A stretch of DNA of 37,230 nucleotides, taken from positions 1-37,230 of IMG/VR virus record IMGVR_UViG_3300022198_001296; one strand, 5' to 3'. The notes under the pieces are model-generated. The model did no database searches. It was not told the origin of the DNA and saw only the letters and a program-made list of their open reading frames with translations. Position 1 is the stretch's first letter, and each line of letters begins with the position of its first letter. The position numbers and the translations under genes are program-made. This document shows, piece after piece, positions 24,784-32,235 of this stretch. This DNA is from a virus.

Positions 24784-25382
24784 AGTAACCGCGCCCACTG
24801 TTCAGCCATAGCATCTGCGACACCTTGCCTGGTTTCAGACCTGAATCTTGCCCTATCAGGACCTGGGGAAGCATAGTGTACCAATGCCCTGTCCTTGTAC
24901 GGTAAGGCCATTGTTTCCTCTTTCAGGTCACTGGTCGGCACCAGCTCTGGCAGACCACGTAGCCATAAACAGGTCCGTTTCGTTTCCAGATGACCAAACT
25001 GGTATAGTTGGATTGACTGGGACTGTTCACCGATCAGAGCCTTTGCATACTTGTGCATGACATGGTTTTCAACGGCTACACGGTTACAACTACCCAAGAT
25101 AGCGTTAAACAGGGCCGCACCTTCCTCCATTTGCTGCCACCGTTCAGGGCGTTCATGTAGCCACCTTACCCCTGAATTGCACAAATAGGTACACGGTGGA
25201 AACCCTATGATCATATCCCAGTCATCTTGTAACACTTCCAGTACATCACCCTTGATGTGATATTCCTTATACTCGCTGGACCTACAGTCCAGGATGTCAC
25301 ATGACCACGCATTGTGCCCACGTTCACGGAAAGCATCCCTGACCCTGCCCGATTCCTCGCATGCTATTAATATCTTCCCCAT
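24780..25382 (-). CDS. Cytosine-C5 methyltransferase-like protein
   Basis: The 200-residue protein starts with an SAM-binding type beginning (KILIACEESGRVRDAFRERG), has the catalytic motif FPPC with Cys64 (in GFPPCTYLCNSG), and VENHVMHKYA, where cellular enzymes have ENP. QFGHLETKRTCLWLRGLP and AMAEQWARLL close the domain. This is a common compact phage methyltransferase-like family; it could protect phage DNA from restriction, but a target-recognition domain is not obvious. The Pro to His change in ENP is noted. Confidence 0.75.
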   Translation of the reverse strand: MGKILIACEESGRVRDAFRERGHNAWSCDILDCRSSEYKEYHIKGDVLEVLQDDWDMIIGFPPCTYLCNSGVRWLHERPERWQQMEEGAALFNAILGSCNRVAVENHVMHKYAKALIGEQSQSIQLYQFGHLETKRTCLWLRGLPELVPTSDLKEETMALPYKDRALVHYASPGPDRARFRSETRQGVADAMAEQWARLL

Positions 25383-25383
25383 G

Positions 25384-25584
25384 CTATACCCCTGTATACC
25401 TAATGATTGATTTGTTACCTGCCCAGCATACTACCTCATAGGCACAATTACTGCCAGTGTATACGGGTCCTGGCTCTGGTATTGGTGTCTGCCTGCTTTC
25501 CCTGATTACAGGGTTTTCTGCCCTATAATCACCGCTGATACGAAGTCTGCGGATACAGTGCTGGCTGTCGTGGTTCTGGTTCAT
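25384..25584 (-). CDS. Hypothetical protein, 66 aa
   Basis: A short basic protein (MNQNHDSQHCIRRLRISGDY) with a Pro-rich middle (RQTPIPEPGPVY). The ATG overlaps the upstream stop (ATGA) and the stop lies next to the methyltransferase ATG. No family recognised. Confidence 0.5.
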   Translation of the reverse strand: MNQNHDSQHCIRRLRISGDYRAENPVIRESRQTPIPEPGPVYTGSNCAYEVVCWAGNKSIIRYTGV

Positions 25585-25829
25585 ATCCTGTCCTCAACCG
25601 TTATTAATGGCCCACATACATAAATGAAGTAGTCGCTAGTCGTGTACTGCGTGGTGCCATTGCCCCAGTCATGGTCAACCTCGGCATTAATCAGCAGATC
25701 ATATAGCATTTCCGCTTCTAGCTGGCTGACCCCTATAGCGCCCAGATAGGCCCCATCCTGAAGGGCAAATATTGCCGTATCCAGATCGCCGTGCGCATCA
25801 TTCATGATTCTTTCTAGTAAAGCCTTCAT
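25581..25829 (-). CDS. Hypothetical protein, 82 aa
   Basis: An acidic protein with a helical first half (ALLERIMNDAHGDLDTAIFA) and a beta second half (TTSDYFIYVCGPLITV). It begins four bases after the Gp88-like gene. No function. Confidence 0.6.
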   Translation of the reverse strand: MKALLERIMNDAHGDLDTAIFALQDGAYLGAIGVSQLEAEMLYDLLINAEVDHDWGNGTTQYTTSDYFIYVCGPLITVEDRI

Positions 25830-25833
25830 TCTG

Positions 25834-26469
25834 TTATCCCTTGGCTATCAATCGCGTCATTTTCTGCCCGTGGGCGGGATATGCAATAACCTGTACTGTC
25901 TTATCCCAGCATGCCCGGCATGTTCCACACTTACCTTCACGCTCGTATGCTGTGCATACAGTGTGCATACTGTCAGCATGTGCAGGGGAATGAATGATTG
26001 TTGACGTATTGCGGCCCCGTATCACCTTGCCTTCGATGCTATCACTGGACCGACGTACAACAACGTGGGGCAGTCTTTCCATAGCGCGTATCACGGGCTG
26101 AAACTTGGCAAACTTGGCCATCCTGGTCGGCATCCAGTGCTTAACCCATGGTGTCCGTTTCATGACATCAAGGATTTTAGCCGCAAGCCGAATATCATAC
26201 ATATCACCGCTGTCGAACCAGCGGAAATATCGCTCGGTATCCAATGCCTGCACCATATCAGACACCCATTCATCGCGCTTCCAGTCTTCTCGGTTATGCT
26301 CGCGTGGGGCCTTGACGTTGGGGAAGCGGTAATTGCCAGTAGTGGCGTAGCATCCCTTGCAGGCATCCACCAGCGTACCGTCGCTATTCTTAGAACCCGG
26401 GCAGGTATCTAATGCCTGCAGGGACCATGATTTACTGGGCATCTTTCCAGCTTGTGATAGTTTGATCAT
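25834..26469 (-). CDS. Gp88 family protein
   Basis: A 211-residue protein of the mycobacteriophage gp88 type: KMPSKSWSLQALDTCPGS, then CKGCYATTGNYRFPNV, RWFDSGDMYD and VKHWMPTR. A second Cys cluster (CGTCRACW) lies near the C-terminus. The CxxxxCxxC groups suggest a metal or iron-sulphur site, and the family is sometimes compared to radical-SAM-like folds, but no function is proven. GGAG lies before the ATG. Confidence 0.8.
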   Translation of the reverse strand: MIKLSQAGKMPSKSWSLQALDTCPGSKNSDGTLVDACKGCYATTGNYRFPNVKAPREHNREDWKRDEWVSDMVQALDTERYFRWFDSGDMYDIRLAAKILDVMKRTPWVKHWMPTRMAKFAKFQPVIRAMERLPHVVVRRSSDSIEGKVIRGRNTSTIIHSPAHADSMHTVCTAYEREGKCGTCRACWDKTVQVIAYPAHGQKMTRLIAKG

Positions 26470-26493
26470 GTTTGTTGCTCCATTATGTGTGTG

Positions 26494-26781
26494 TTAGTTT
26501 GCCAGCCTAGAATAGCACCCAACTACGCAAAGATCATTCATTTTCCAGTAGAATGTGCCTGCCGCTATAGGTGAATCAATGCTGGCAGTTCTGCTAGACA
26601 CCTTTTTACATTCGTTGCCATTAGCGTGAAATATGGTGCCAATAGGCAAATCTTTAAAATACGCGTACATTTTGTCCATCTTTCTATGCTCCCATGCCCT
26701 GTGGGCGTTGTGTGTTTGTGGCGCATCGCACTCAAAGCAATGGCCGGTTTCATCGTAGTAGTGTTGTTTGCAATCCATCAT
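26494..26781 (-). CDS. Zinc-knuckle protein with conserved small phage domain
   Basis: The 95-residue protein starts with a likely zinc knuckle (CKQHYYDETGHCFECDAP) and a His-rich segment (HNAHRAWEHRK), then a separate part, FKDLPIGTIFHANGN and KKVSSRTA, a pattern seen in small phage early proteins. The His-rich segment is repeated before the next gene upstream. The product looks like a fusion of two small modules. Function unknown. Confidence 0.6.
   Translation of the reverse strand: MMDCKQHYYDETGHCFECDAPQTHNAHRAWEHRKMDKMYAYFKDLPIGTIFHANGNECKKVSSRTASIDSPIAAGTFYWKMNDLCVVGCYSRLAN
26684..26720 (-). repeat. Dispersed repeat copy 1 (codes HNAHRAWEHRK)
   Basis: About 37 bp nearly the same as 27297-27333, in the same frame and coding for matching His/Arg-rich residues. 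Confidence 0.7.
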
Positions 26782-27107
26782 GGTGTTACCCCAGCGGCTG
26801 TGTGCGGGTGCTGTGCAACGTTGCGGCCCTTCCCTGTTGGCTTTCCGACGTACGTCCGATCAACCGTAGCGGACACTTCAAAGCGGGTTCCGAATTTGTA
26901 ACGCTTCATTACTTCAGCCGGACGGCTGCGCTCTGTCACCTCTATCAGGCCACGCGATACCAACGCCTTGCGTGTTGCTGTTGGGATATTTACCGCGATA
27001 GTGTCGATGCTCTGGCCCCAGACCTTTTGCTCGTGGTTGTTGGCTGCATCAAAATCGGCAATAAATTCTCTCAAGCTGTTGAGCATTTTTCTGCTGATAG
27101 GCTTCAT
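26778..27107 (-). CDS. Possible winged-helix-like protein
   Basis: I start at ATG 27107, which overlaps the upstream stop (TAATG); a GTG nine bases earlier is less likely. The 109-residue protein has a segment TATRKALVSRGLIEVTERSR that fits a recognition helix plus wing. This suggests DNA binding, possibly as an early regulator close to the control region. Evidence is weak and based on pattern only. Confidence 0.55.
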   Translation of the reverse strand: MKPISRKMLNSLREFIADFDAANNHEQKVWGQSIDTIAVNIPTATRKALVSRGLIEVTERSRPAEVMKRYKFGTRFEVSATVDRTYVGKPTGKGRNVAQHPHTAAGVTP

Positions 27108-27292
27108 TACACCCACTCCGAAATTTCCACGCTGTGGTTCCAGTTACCCCGTTCAATGTCAGCGAGCGCCAACTTTGCTTCGCGCTTAGTGTCGAACAGG
27201 TAGCTAAGACGCTCCCGACCATCGTTGCGGGTGATAACCCAAAAGTCCCCGCTTCGGTCCGCGCTTTCGATGTGTCGCTTTTCTATGTTCAT
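27107..27292 (-). CDS. First gene of leftward operon, 61 aa
   Basis: Start at ATG 27292 with CAGGAGC upstream. The product (IEKRHIESADRSGDFWVITR, then FDTKREAKLALADIERGNW) resembles short proteins that read as a strand-strand-helix unit. The frame stays open upstream and there codes for HRAQEHRY, matching a segment of the next-but-one gene. It is the first gene downstream of the operator cluster. Confidence 0.6.
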   Translation of the reverse strand: MNIEKRHIESADRSGDFWVITRNDGRERLSYLFDTKREAKLALADIERGNWNHSVEISEWV

Positions 27293-27296
27293 GTAT

Positions 27297-27333
27297 CTAT
27301 GCTCCTGTGCCCTGTGGGCGTTTGTGTGTGTTG
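27297..27333 (-). repeat. Dispersed repeat copy 2 (codes TNAHRAQEHRY)
   Basis: Matches 26684-26720. Here it lies just upstream of the ATG at 27292 and supplies the ribosome binding site of that gene. Confidence 0.7.
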
Positions 27334-27344
27334 CACCGATATAT

Positions 27345-27362
27345 AAGCATATTTTGTGCCAA
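27345..27362 (-). promoter_or_regulatory. Possible sigma54-type -24/-12 element
   Basis: On the minus strand TTGGCAC AAAAT ATGCTT has GG and GC separated by 10 bases as in sigma54 promoters, with one mismatch in the -12 box. It lies about 55 bp upstream of the first leftward gene. No activator site is evident, so chance is likely enough to keep confidence low. Confidence 0.25.
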
Positions 27363-27450
27363 CAATGGCCAAAATGGCTGAAGGCCGCGTATCTGCTGGG
27401 TTGTAGCCAATATGGGGTACTTGGCATGGTCTGTGCATGGTGTGTCAAGA

Positions 27451-27510
27451 TGTGACCATTTACGTCACTTTCTGACCTTGTGCGCGTCACAATGTGACCA
27501 TTTGCGTCAC
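27451..27510. promoter_or_regulatory. Operator cluster of GTGAC/GTCAC half-sites
   Basis: Two direct copies of TGTGACCATTTRCGTCAC begin at 27451 and 27493, 42 bp apart (four helical turns). Each is a dyad GTGAC-N7-GTCAC. A further palindrome GTCACAATGTGAC lies at 27486-27498. Five half-sites in 60 bp upstream of the leftward operon suggest a dimeric repressor or activator bound cooperatively. Confidence 0.6.
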
Positions 27511-27576
27511 TTTCCTTGGTACCATGCAATGCCTATACCAACTAATGCGTCTCCATTATTCCTCCATTATTACTAC

Positions 27577-27605
27577 ATTATATCTGCAGAATGATATGGT
27601 ATAAT
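27577..27605. promoter_or_regulatory. Back-to-back divergent promoters
   Basis: TATAAT occurs on the plus strand at 27600-27605, with TG one base upstream (extended -10), and on the minus strand at 27582-27577. They are 17 bp apart, so each -10 sits where the other promoter's -35 would be. Rightward transcripts would lead to the tmRNA-like gene and packaging genes, leftward ones to the early operon. Confidence 0.5.
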
Positions 27606-27775
27606 CATATGTAGCTTGAGGACGTTCAGTAGCATATCGGTGCAGTATGTAGGACGTCAGGTAGGCTCATAGGCATGGCATTAAGGCAGCTCATAGGCCG
27701 CACCACAACCATCCACGCATAGCATAACAGTGCGCCACGTAGCGGCCGATCAGGCCCGACCACACGGGAATTGAT
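27606..27775. other. Non-coding spacer in control region
   Basis: No gene supported; a 67-codon minus-strand ORF over part of it has poor composition. Short repeats (two copies of a GGCTCATAGG-like string) are the only visible structure. Confidence 0.4.
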
Positions 27776-27821
27776 GGGGGGGAGGGGGAATACGGTGGCA
27801 TTATTATAGTAGTACCCCCCC
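27776..27821. other. G7/G5 tract and matching C7 tract
   Basis: G7-A-G5 (27776-27788) is followed 26 bases later by C7 (27815-27821). The tracts could pair across a roughly 32-base loop. Such homopolymers are unlike the rest of the genome and lie 310 bp before terS. Confidence 0.5.
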
Positions 27822-27909
27822 AAATACAAAATAAGGCAATTAGCAACACCCTCGCAAGTCCTTGATTCCCCTAATCTTATTTACAACGAGCATTTATTCA
27901 TTAAATCGC

Positions 27910-27939
27910 TTGACATTCAGGTGGTTATCGTGTTGTAAT
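27910..27939 (+). promoter_or_regulatory. Rightward sigma70 promoter before tmRNA-like gene
   Basis: A perfect -35 TTGACA (27910-27915), an 18-base spacer and -10 TGTAAT (27934-27939, five of six). Expected start near 27946, about 48 bases before the tmRNA-like sequence and 183 before terS. Confidence 0.6.
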
Positions 27940-27993
27940 CCTGTACATTAAACGTCAATGTATATTACTAATATACACGTTAAATAGATGAAC

Positions 27994-28070
27994 GGGGCTG
28001 AAAAGGGTGTCGATTCTGGCTAAAACCCAACGGGAAGCAGAAGACGGTGGTTCGACTCCACCCAGCTCCA
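27994..28070 (+). ncRNA. tmRNA-like tRNA domain without tag region
   Basis: The ends match the tRNA-like domain of tmRNA. GGGGCTG (27994-28000) pairs with CAGCTCC (28063-28069) as a 7-bp acceptor with one G-U, followed by A. GGTGG-TTCGACT-CCACC (28046-28062) is a perfect T-arm. As in tmRNA there is no D-stem; the loop AAAAGGGTGTCGA resembles the tmRNA D-loop. TTCTG (28014-28018) pairs with CAGAA (28038-28042) in the place of helix P2, closing on a CCC-AAC-GGG hairpin. The whole is only 77 nt, so no mRNA-like part, tag ORF or pseudoknots. CCA is not encoded. It may be a processed RNA or an ssrA-derived attachment-site relic. Confidence 0.65.
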
Positions 28071-28128
28071 GCCCAACAACCAACCTTGTGTATCATAAAA
28101 CGTAATTCACAAGACACAAGACGGAATA

Positions 28129-28560
28129 ATGCTGACTGACAAGCAGAAAGAGGCCGTAGCAGAGCGAAAAGAGATTAATCTCCGCAAGCGTAAGCGTGGC
28201 CGTCCTCCCAAGAAGGAGATTGCTGCTAAAAAGGCTGGTAACCGGAAGGAAGTAGGCCGCCCTAAAGGGGATGCCGCTATCATCAACGAGTACAAGGCTC
28301 GTATGTTGGCCTCTCCGAAGAGCAAGAAAGTCCTCCAGACCATACTAGATGCGGCTTTGGACGATGATCACAAGCACCAGGCTGCTGCATGGAAGCTTTG
28401 TATGGACAGATTGCTACCGATAGCGGCTTTTGAGAATGAAGTCAGCAAGGGAGCAGGCAAGAGCCAGATCCAGATCAACATATCCGGCGTAGGACAGGTA
28501 GATATTAGCGACCAACCTGATGACCAACCCCTAGAGGCAGAGTTCCATGAAGTTGACTGA
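28129..28560 (+). CDS. Terminase small subunit (putative)
   Basis: The 143-residue protein begins with a helical basic region and two AT-hook-like motifs (KRGRPPKKE and VGRPKGD), followed by a helical core (MLASPKSKKVLQTILDAALD, then AAWKLCMDRLLPIAAFE) typical of podovirus small terminase candidates. The acidic tail follows. It lies two genes before the large subunit. It should bind the packaging site; DNA contact by the AT-hooks is likely. Confidence 0.7.
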   Translation: MLTDKQKEAVAERKEINLRKRKRGRPPKKEIAAKKAGNRKEVGRPKGDAAIINEYKARMLASPKSKKVLQTILDAALDDDHKHQAAAWKLCMDRLLPIAAFENEVSKGAGKSQIQINISGVGQVDISDQPDDQPLEAEFHEVD

Positions 28561-28575
28561 TCGGCACGTCGTGAT

Positions 28576-28926
28576 ATGACCTACCAATATTTCGACATAT
28601 CGGAGTTCGACTGCCAGCACACGGGTGAAAACAAGATGAATCCCATCTTCCTGTCCCTGTTAGACCGACTCCGGAGCGAATGCGGCTTCCCGTTTGTCAT
28701 CACATCAGGATATCGCAGCCCTGATCACCCCATTGAGGCTGCTAAATCAAAACCAGGCACTCATTCTGAGGGAATAGCGGCAGATATCAAGGTTCGAGGC
28801 GGATTCCAACGCTTCACTCTGGTCAATGAGGCTATTAAGATCGGATTTACCGGAATAGGTGTAGGAAATGACTTCGTTCACGTTGATTTGCGGGAATACC
28901 CCGTGATGTGGACGTATGGGGGCTGA
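28576..28926 (+). CDS. M15 peptidase endolysin
   Basis: The 116-residue protein is a compact peptidase M15 domain. ITSGYRSPDHP contains the Arg of the active site, GTHSEGIAADI provides zinc ligands His63 and Asp70, and FVHVDLRE provides His102. These L-alanyl-D-glutamate or D-Ala-D-Ala type enzymes cut peptidoglycan peptides and serve as endolysins. No signal peptide, so export would need a holin. Placement between the terminase subunits rather than in a lysis cassette is noted; its end overlaps terL by 11 bases. Confidence 0.85.
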   Translation: MTYQYFDISEFDCQHTGENKMNPIFLSLLDRLRSECGFPFVITSGYRSPDHPIEAAKSKPGTHSEGIAADIKVRGGFQRFTLVNEAIKIGFTGIGVGNDFVHVDLREYPVMWTYGG

Positions 28927-30166
28927 TCTCAATATTGAGTTAATCCCGTGGCAGCAAGAGCTATGGGTAGATGAGACTAGATTCCAGGTTATCGCCGCTG
29001 GTAGACGCTCTGGCAAGTCCAGATACGCTGCATGGAAGATGATTGTTAACGCCCTGCAAGACGGATCAGGGGCGGTGTTCTACGTTGCACCAACCCAAGG
29101 ACAGGCCAGAGACATTATGTGGCATCTCCTGCTTGAACTGGCTGCTCCGGTCGTCAAATCATCGCATATCAACAACTTACAGATTACCCTGATCAACGGC
29201 GCAGTCATTAGCCTGAAGGGTGCGGATAGACCCGAGACAATGCGTGGTGTGTCTCTCAAGTATTTGGTCTTGGATGAGTACGCGGACATGAAGCCGTCTG
29301 TATTCGAAGAGATCCTGCGACCAGCACTGGCTGACCAAAAGGGAAGTGCGCTGTTCATTGGTACTCCGATGGGTAGAAACCACTTCTACGACCTGTACAA
29401 GTACGCCGAGCTAGAGGACGACCCGACATACAAGGCATGGCACTTCACCTCCTATGATAACCCCCTGTTAGACCCAGCAGAGATAGACATTGCCAAGAGA
29501 TCCATGTCGTCTTACGCCTTCCGCCAGGAGTTCATGGCCTCGTTTGAGGCTAGAGGCTCTGAAATGTTTAAGGAAGAATGGATACAATATGGAGAGAAAA
29601 TGGAGGGTGATGTCTACATCGCAGTAGACCTTGCTGGATTTGAGGAGGCGGGAAAGAAGAAGAGTAAAAACTCAAGACTAGACGAAACGGCTATCGCGGT
29701 GGTTACTGTCTCACCAACTGGATGGTTAGTAGAGAACGTGATTCACGGCAGATGGACGCTAGACGAGACTGCTGTGAAGATATTCCAAGCGGTTAGGGAC
29801 TACGACCCCGTCTCGGTGGGGATAGAGAGAGGCATAGCTAAACAAGCGGTGATGTCTCCCCTTGTTGACCTCCAGAAAAGACATGGCGCGTTCTTCCGGG
29901 TAGTGGAGTTAACCCACGGCAACAGGAAAAAGACCGATAGAATCATGTGGGCACTACAAGGAAGGTTTGAGAACGGGTACATATCTCTCAAGAGGGGCGA
30001 ATGGAATACACGCTTCCTTGACCAACTCTTTCAATTCCCTGACCCACTGACTCACGACGACTTGATCGACGCATTGGCTTACATTGACCAACTGGCTAAC
30101 GTCGCATACGACTACGAATACGAAATAGAAGACCACCAAATTTTAGATATTGTTGCAGGCTACTGA
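28916..30166 (+). CDS. Terminase large subunit
   Basis: A 416-residue packaging motor. The ATPase has Walker A AGRRSGKS (residues 28-35) and Walker B YLVLDEYADM with Asp120-Glu121; FIGTPMGRNHF follows as the coupling motif. The nuclease domain starts with YIAVDLAG (Asp238) and ends with HDDLIDALAYI. It cuts and pumps DNA into the prohead through the portal coded next. Size and motif spacing are normal. Confidence 0.95.
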   Translation: MGADLNIELIPWQQELWVDETRFQVIAAGRRSGKSRYAAWKMIVNALQDGSGAVFYVAPTQGQARDIMWHLLLELAAPVVKSSHINNLQITLINGAVISLKGADRPETMRGVSLKYLVLDEYADMKPSVFEEILRPALADQKGSALFIGTPMGRNHFYDLYKYAELEDDPTYKAWHFTSYDNPLLDPAEIDIAKRSMSSYAFRQEFMASFEARGSEMFKEEWIQYGEKMEGDVYIAVDLAGFEEAGKKKSKNSRLDETAIAVVTVSPTGWLVENVIHGRWTLDETAVKIFQAVRDYDPVSVGIERGIAKQAVMSPLVDLQKRHGAFFRVVELTHGNRKKTDRIMWALQGRFENGYISLKRGEWNTRFLDQLFQFPDPLTHDDLIDALAYIDQLANVAYDYEYEIEDHQILDIVAGY

Positions 30167-30167
30167 T

Positions 30168-32144
30168 ATGAGCGAATTGTTTGAAGTCGACCCCTTGATG
30201 GTTGACCAGAGTGTTGAAGAATGGGTAATGAGCAAGTGTGACAACTGGCGCGACCATTACGAAGGAAACTACGAGGACAAGCACCAGGAGTATTACCGGC
30301 TGTGGCGCGGCATCTGGGCCGAAGAGGACAGAACCCGAGAGTCAGAGCGAAGTAGAATCATCGCCCCGGCACTCCAGCAGGCCGTTGAGTCAAACGTCGC
30401 AGAACTGGAAGAAGCAACATTCGGCAGAGGCAAGTGGTTTGACATCTCTGATGACATGTCTGATCAAGACAATCAAGACGCACAGTTCCTGAGGAACAAA
30501 CTCACTGAAGACTTTGGACAGACTCGAATCAGGAAGTCCGTAGCGGAGTGTCTCATTAACGCAGCCGTATTCGGTACGGGTATTGGCGAAGTCGTTATTG
30601 ACGAAATCAAGGAAATGTCCCCTGGCAGCCAACCCCTCATGGACGGTGAGCTAAAGGCTATCGGTGTCAACATCAGGGATCGAGTCCGCGTAAGGCTAAA
30701 CCCTGTCATGCCGCAGAACTTCCTGATCGACCCAGTGGCTACCTGCATCGAAGACGCGATGGGAGTCGCTATTGACGAGTTTGTATCTGCTCACTACGTT
30801 GAGGCATTACAAGAAAAGGGCGTCTACAAGGATGTATACGTTGGATCTGCCTCTCCTGATACGGACTTAGAGCCTGACCAAGACCTCACTATCTACCACG
30901 ACGATAAAGTCAGATTAACTAAGTATTACGGGCTTGTGCCGCGAGAAATGCTCGAGGCAGAAACGGACGTAGAAGAGGAAGGCGCTTACGTTGAAGCCGT
31001 GGTTGTCATTGCTAACGGCGGGGTTCTTCTAAAGGCCGAAGCCAATCCTTACATGATGCAAGACCGCCCTGTAGTCGCGTTCCCATGGGATGTTGTTCCA
31101 TCAAGGTTCTGGGGGCGAGGCGTTTGCGAAAAAGGGTATAACTCTCAGAAAGCCCTTGATGCCGAGATCAGGGCGAGAATCGACGCGCTGGCACTCACTG
31201 TCCACCCCATGATGGCCATTGACGCCACCAGAATGCCAAGAGGCGCAAAACCCCAGATCAGGCCAGGACAGATTCTGTTAACCAACGGTGATCCCAGAGA
31301 AGTCCTCCAGCCGTTCAACTTCGGTGATGTCAGCCAGATTACGTTCGCTCAAGCAGCGGCGTTACAACAGATGGTACAACAAGCCACTGGCGCAGTAGAT
31401 TCAGCGGGTATCGCAGGACAAGTCAATGGTGAGGCCACTGCTGCCGGTATTTCTATGTCTCTTGGAGCGATCATTAAGAGACACAAACGCACACTGATTA
31501 ACTTCCAAGAATCCTTCCTGATACCCTTCGTCAAGAAGGCGGCTTACAGGTACATGCAGTTTGACCCCGATTCGTATCCTGTTGCTGATTACAAGTTCAA
31601 CGCTACGTCTACCCTGGGGATTATCGCCAGAGAATACGAGGTGAGCCAGTTGGTGCAGTTACTTCAAACAATGAAGCAGGACTCTCCTCTGTACGGCACG
31701 TTAGTACAGTCTATTATTGAGAACATGAACCTGTCGAACCGCGAAGAGCTTATCGCTTCACTACAACAAGCAATGAAGCCCTCTCCAGAAGAACAGCAGA
31801 TGCAGCAGCAGATGCACCAGGCACAGATGGACTTCCAGGCTTCTCAGACAGCCGCGCTGAAGGCTCAGGCACAGGAGTCAATGTCAAGGGCTAATAAGTA
31901 CGCTGTAGAGGCTCAGTACGTCCCGATGGAGATGGAGATCGACAAGATCGAGGCTGTTACGAGGAATCTCGACAAGGGGAGTCAGGACGACAAGGAGTTC
32001 GAGCGTAGACTCAAGGTCGCTGAACTGACCCTCAAGGAGAAGGACTTGAAGCTCAAGGAGTCCGCTGCCAAGCAGTCCTCTAAGGATTCGGAGCGCAGTT
32101 CGCAGATGGAAGAAGAACTGATGAGGCGCTTGAATGGAGGTTAA
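30168..32144 (+). CDS. Portal protein
   Basis: The start is ATG at 30168; a TTG at 30150 lies inside terL and would add six residues. The 658-residue protein follows terL, as portals do, and has the long podovirus form: an N-terminal alpha/beta body, GEATAAGISMSLGAIIKRHK with the stem helix region, and a C-terminal Gln/Lys/Glu-rich coiled coil (EEQQMQQQMHQAQMDFQASQ) which may form the barrel. It forms the dodecameric DNA entry ring for the terminase and adaptor. Confidence 0.85.
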   Translation: MSELFEVDPLMVDQSVEEWVMSKCDNWRDHYEGNYEDKHQEYYRLWRGIWAEEDRTRESERSRIIAPALQQAVESNVAELEEATFGRGKWFDISDDMSDQDNQDAQFLRNKLTEDFGQTRIRKSVAECLINAAVFGTGIGEVVIDEIKEMSPGSQPLMDGELKAIGVNIRDRVRVRLNPVMPQNFLIDPVATCIEDAMGVAIDEFVSAHYVEALQEKGVYKDVYVGSASPDTDLEPDQDLTIYHDDKVRLTKYYGLVPREMLEAETDVEEEGAYVEAVVVIANGGVLLKAEANPYMMQDRPVVAFPWDVVPSRFWGRGVCEKGYNSQKALDAEIRARIDALALTVHPMMAIDATRMPRGAKPQIRPGQILLTNGDPREVLQPFNFGDVSQITFAQAAALQQMVQQATGAVDSAGIAGQVNGEATAAGISMSLGAIIKRHKRTLINFQESFLIPFVKKAAYRYMQFDPDSYPVADYKFNATSTLGIIAREYEVSQLVQLLQTMKQDSPLYGTLVQSIIENMNLSNREELIASLQQAMKPSPEEQQMQQQMHQAQMDFQASQTAALKAQAQESMSRANKYAVEAQYVPMEMEIDKIEAVTRNLDKGSQDDKEFERRLKVAELTLKEKDLKLKESAAKQSSKDSERSSQMEEELMRRLNGG

Positions 32145-32214
32145 ACTCCTAGCCATACTCGACTTCCTTGAGAAGAAGATTGAGTCTGTCTCCAAAAGTC
32201 TTGATGCCGTATAG
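32134..32214 (+). CDS. Tiny helical protein, 26 aa
   Basis: A 26-codon ORF overlaps the portal end by 11 bases and codes for one amphipathic helix (MEVKLLAILDFLEKKIESVS). It resembles the N-terminal part of the small coiled-coil protein that follows. It may be real by position, but evidence is thin. Confidence 0.35.
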   Translation: MEVKLLAILDFLEKKIESVSKSLDAV

Positions 32215-32235
32215 AAACAACTAAAAAGGAATAAC

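Noticed and set aside
27626-27829. 67-codon minus-strand ORF in the control region
   Set aside because: Low-quality composition, overlaps homopolymer tracts and has no ribosome binding site.
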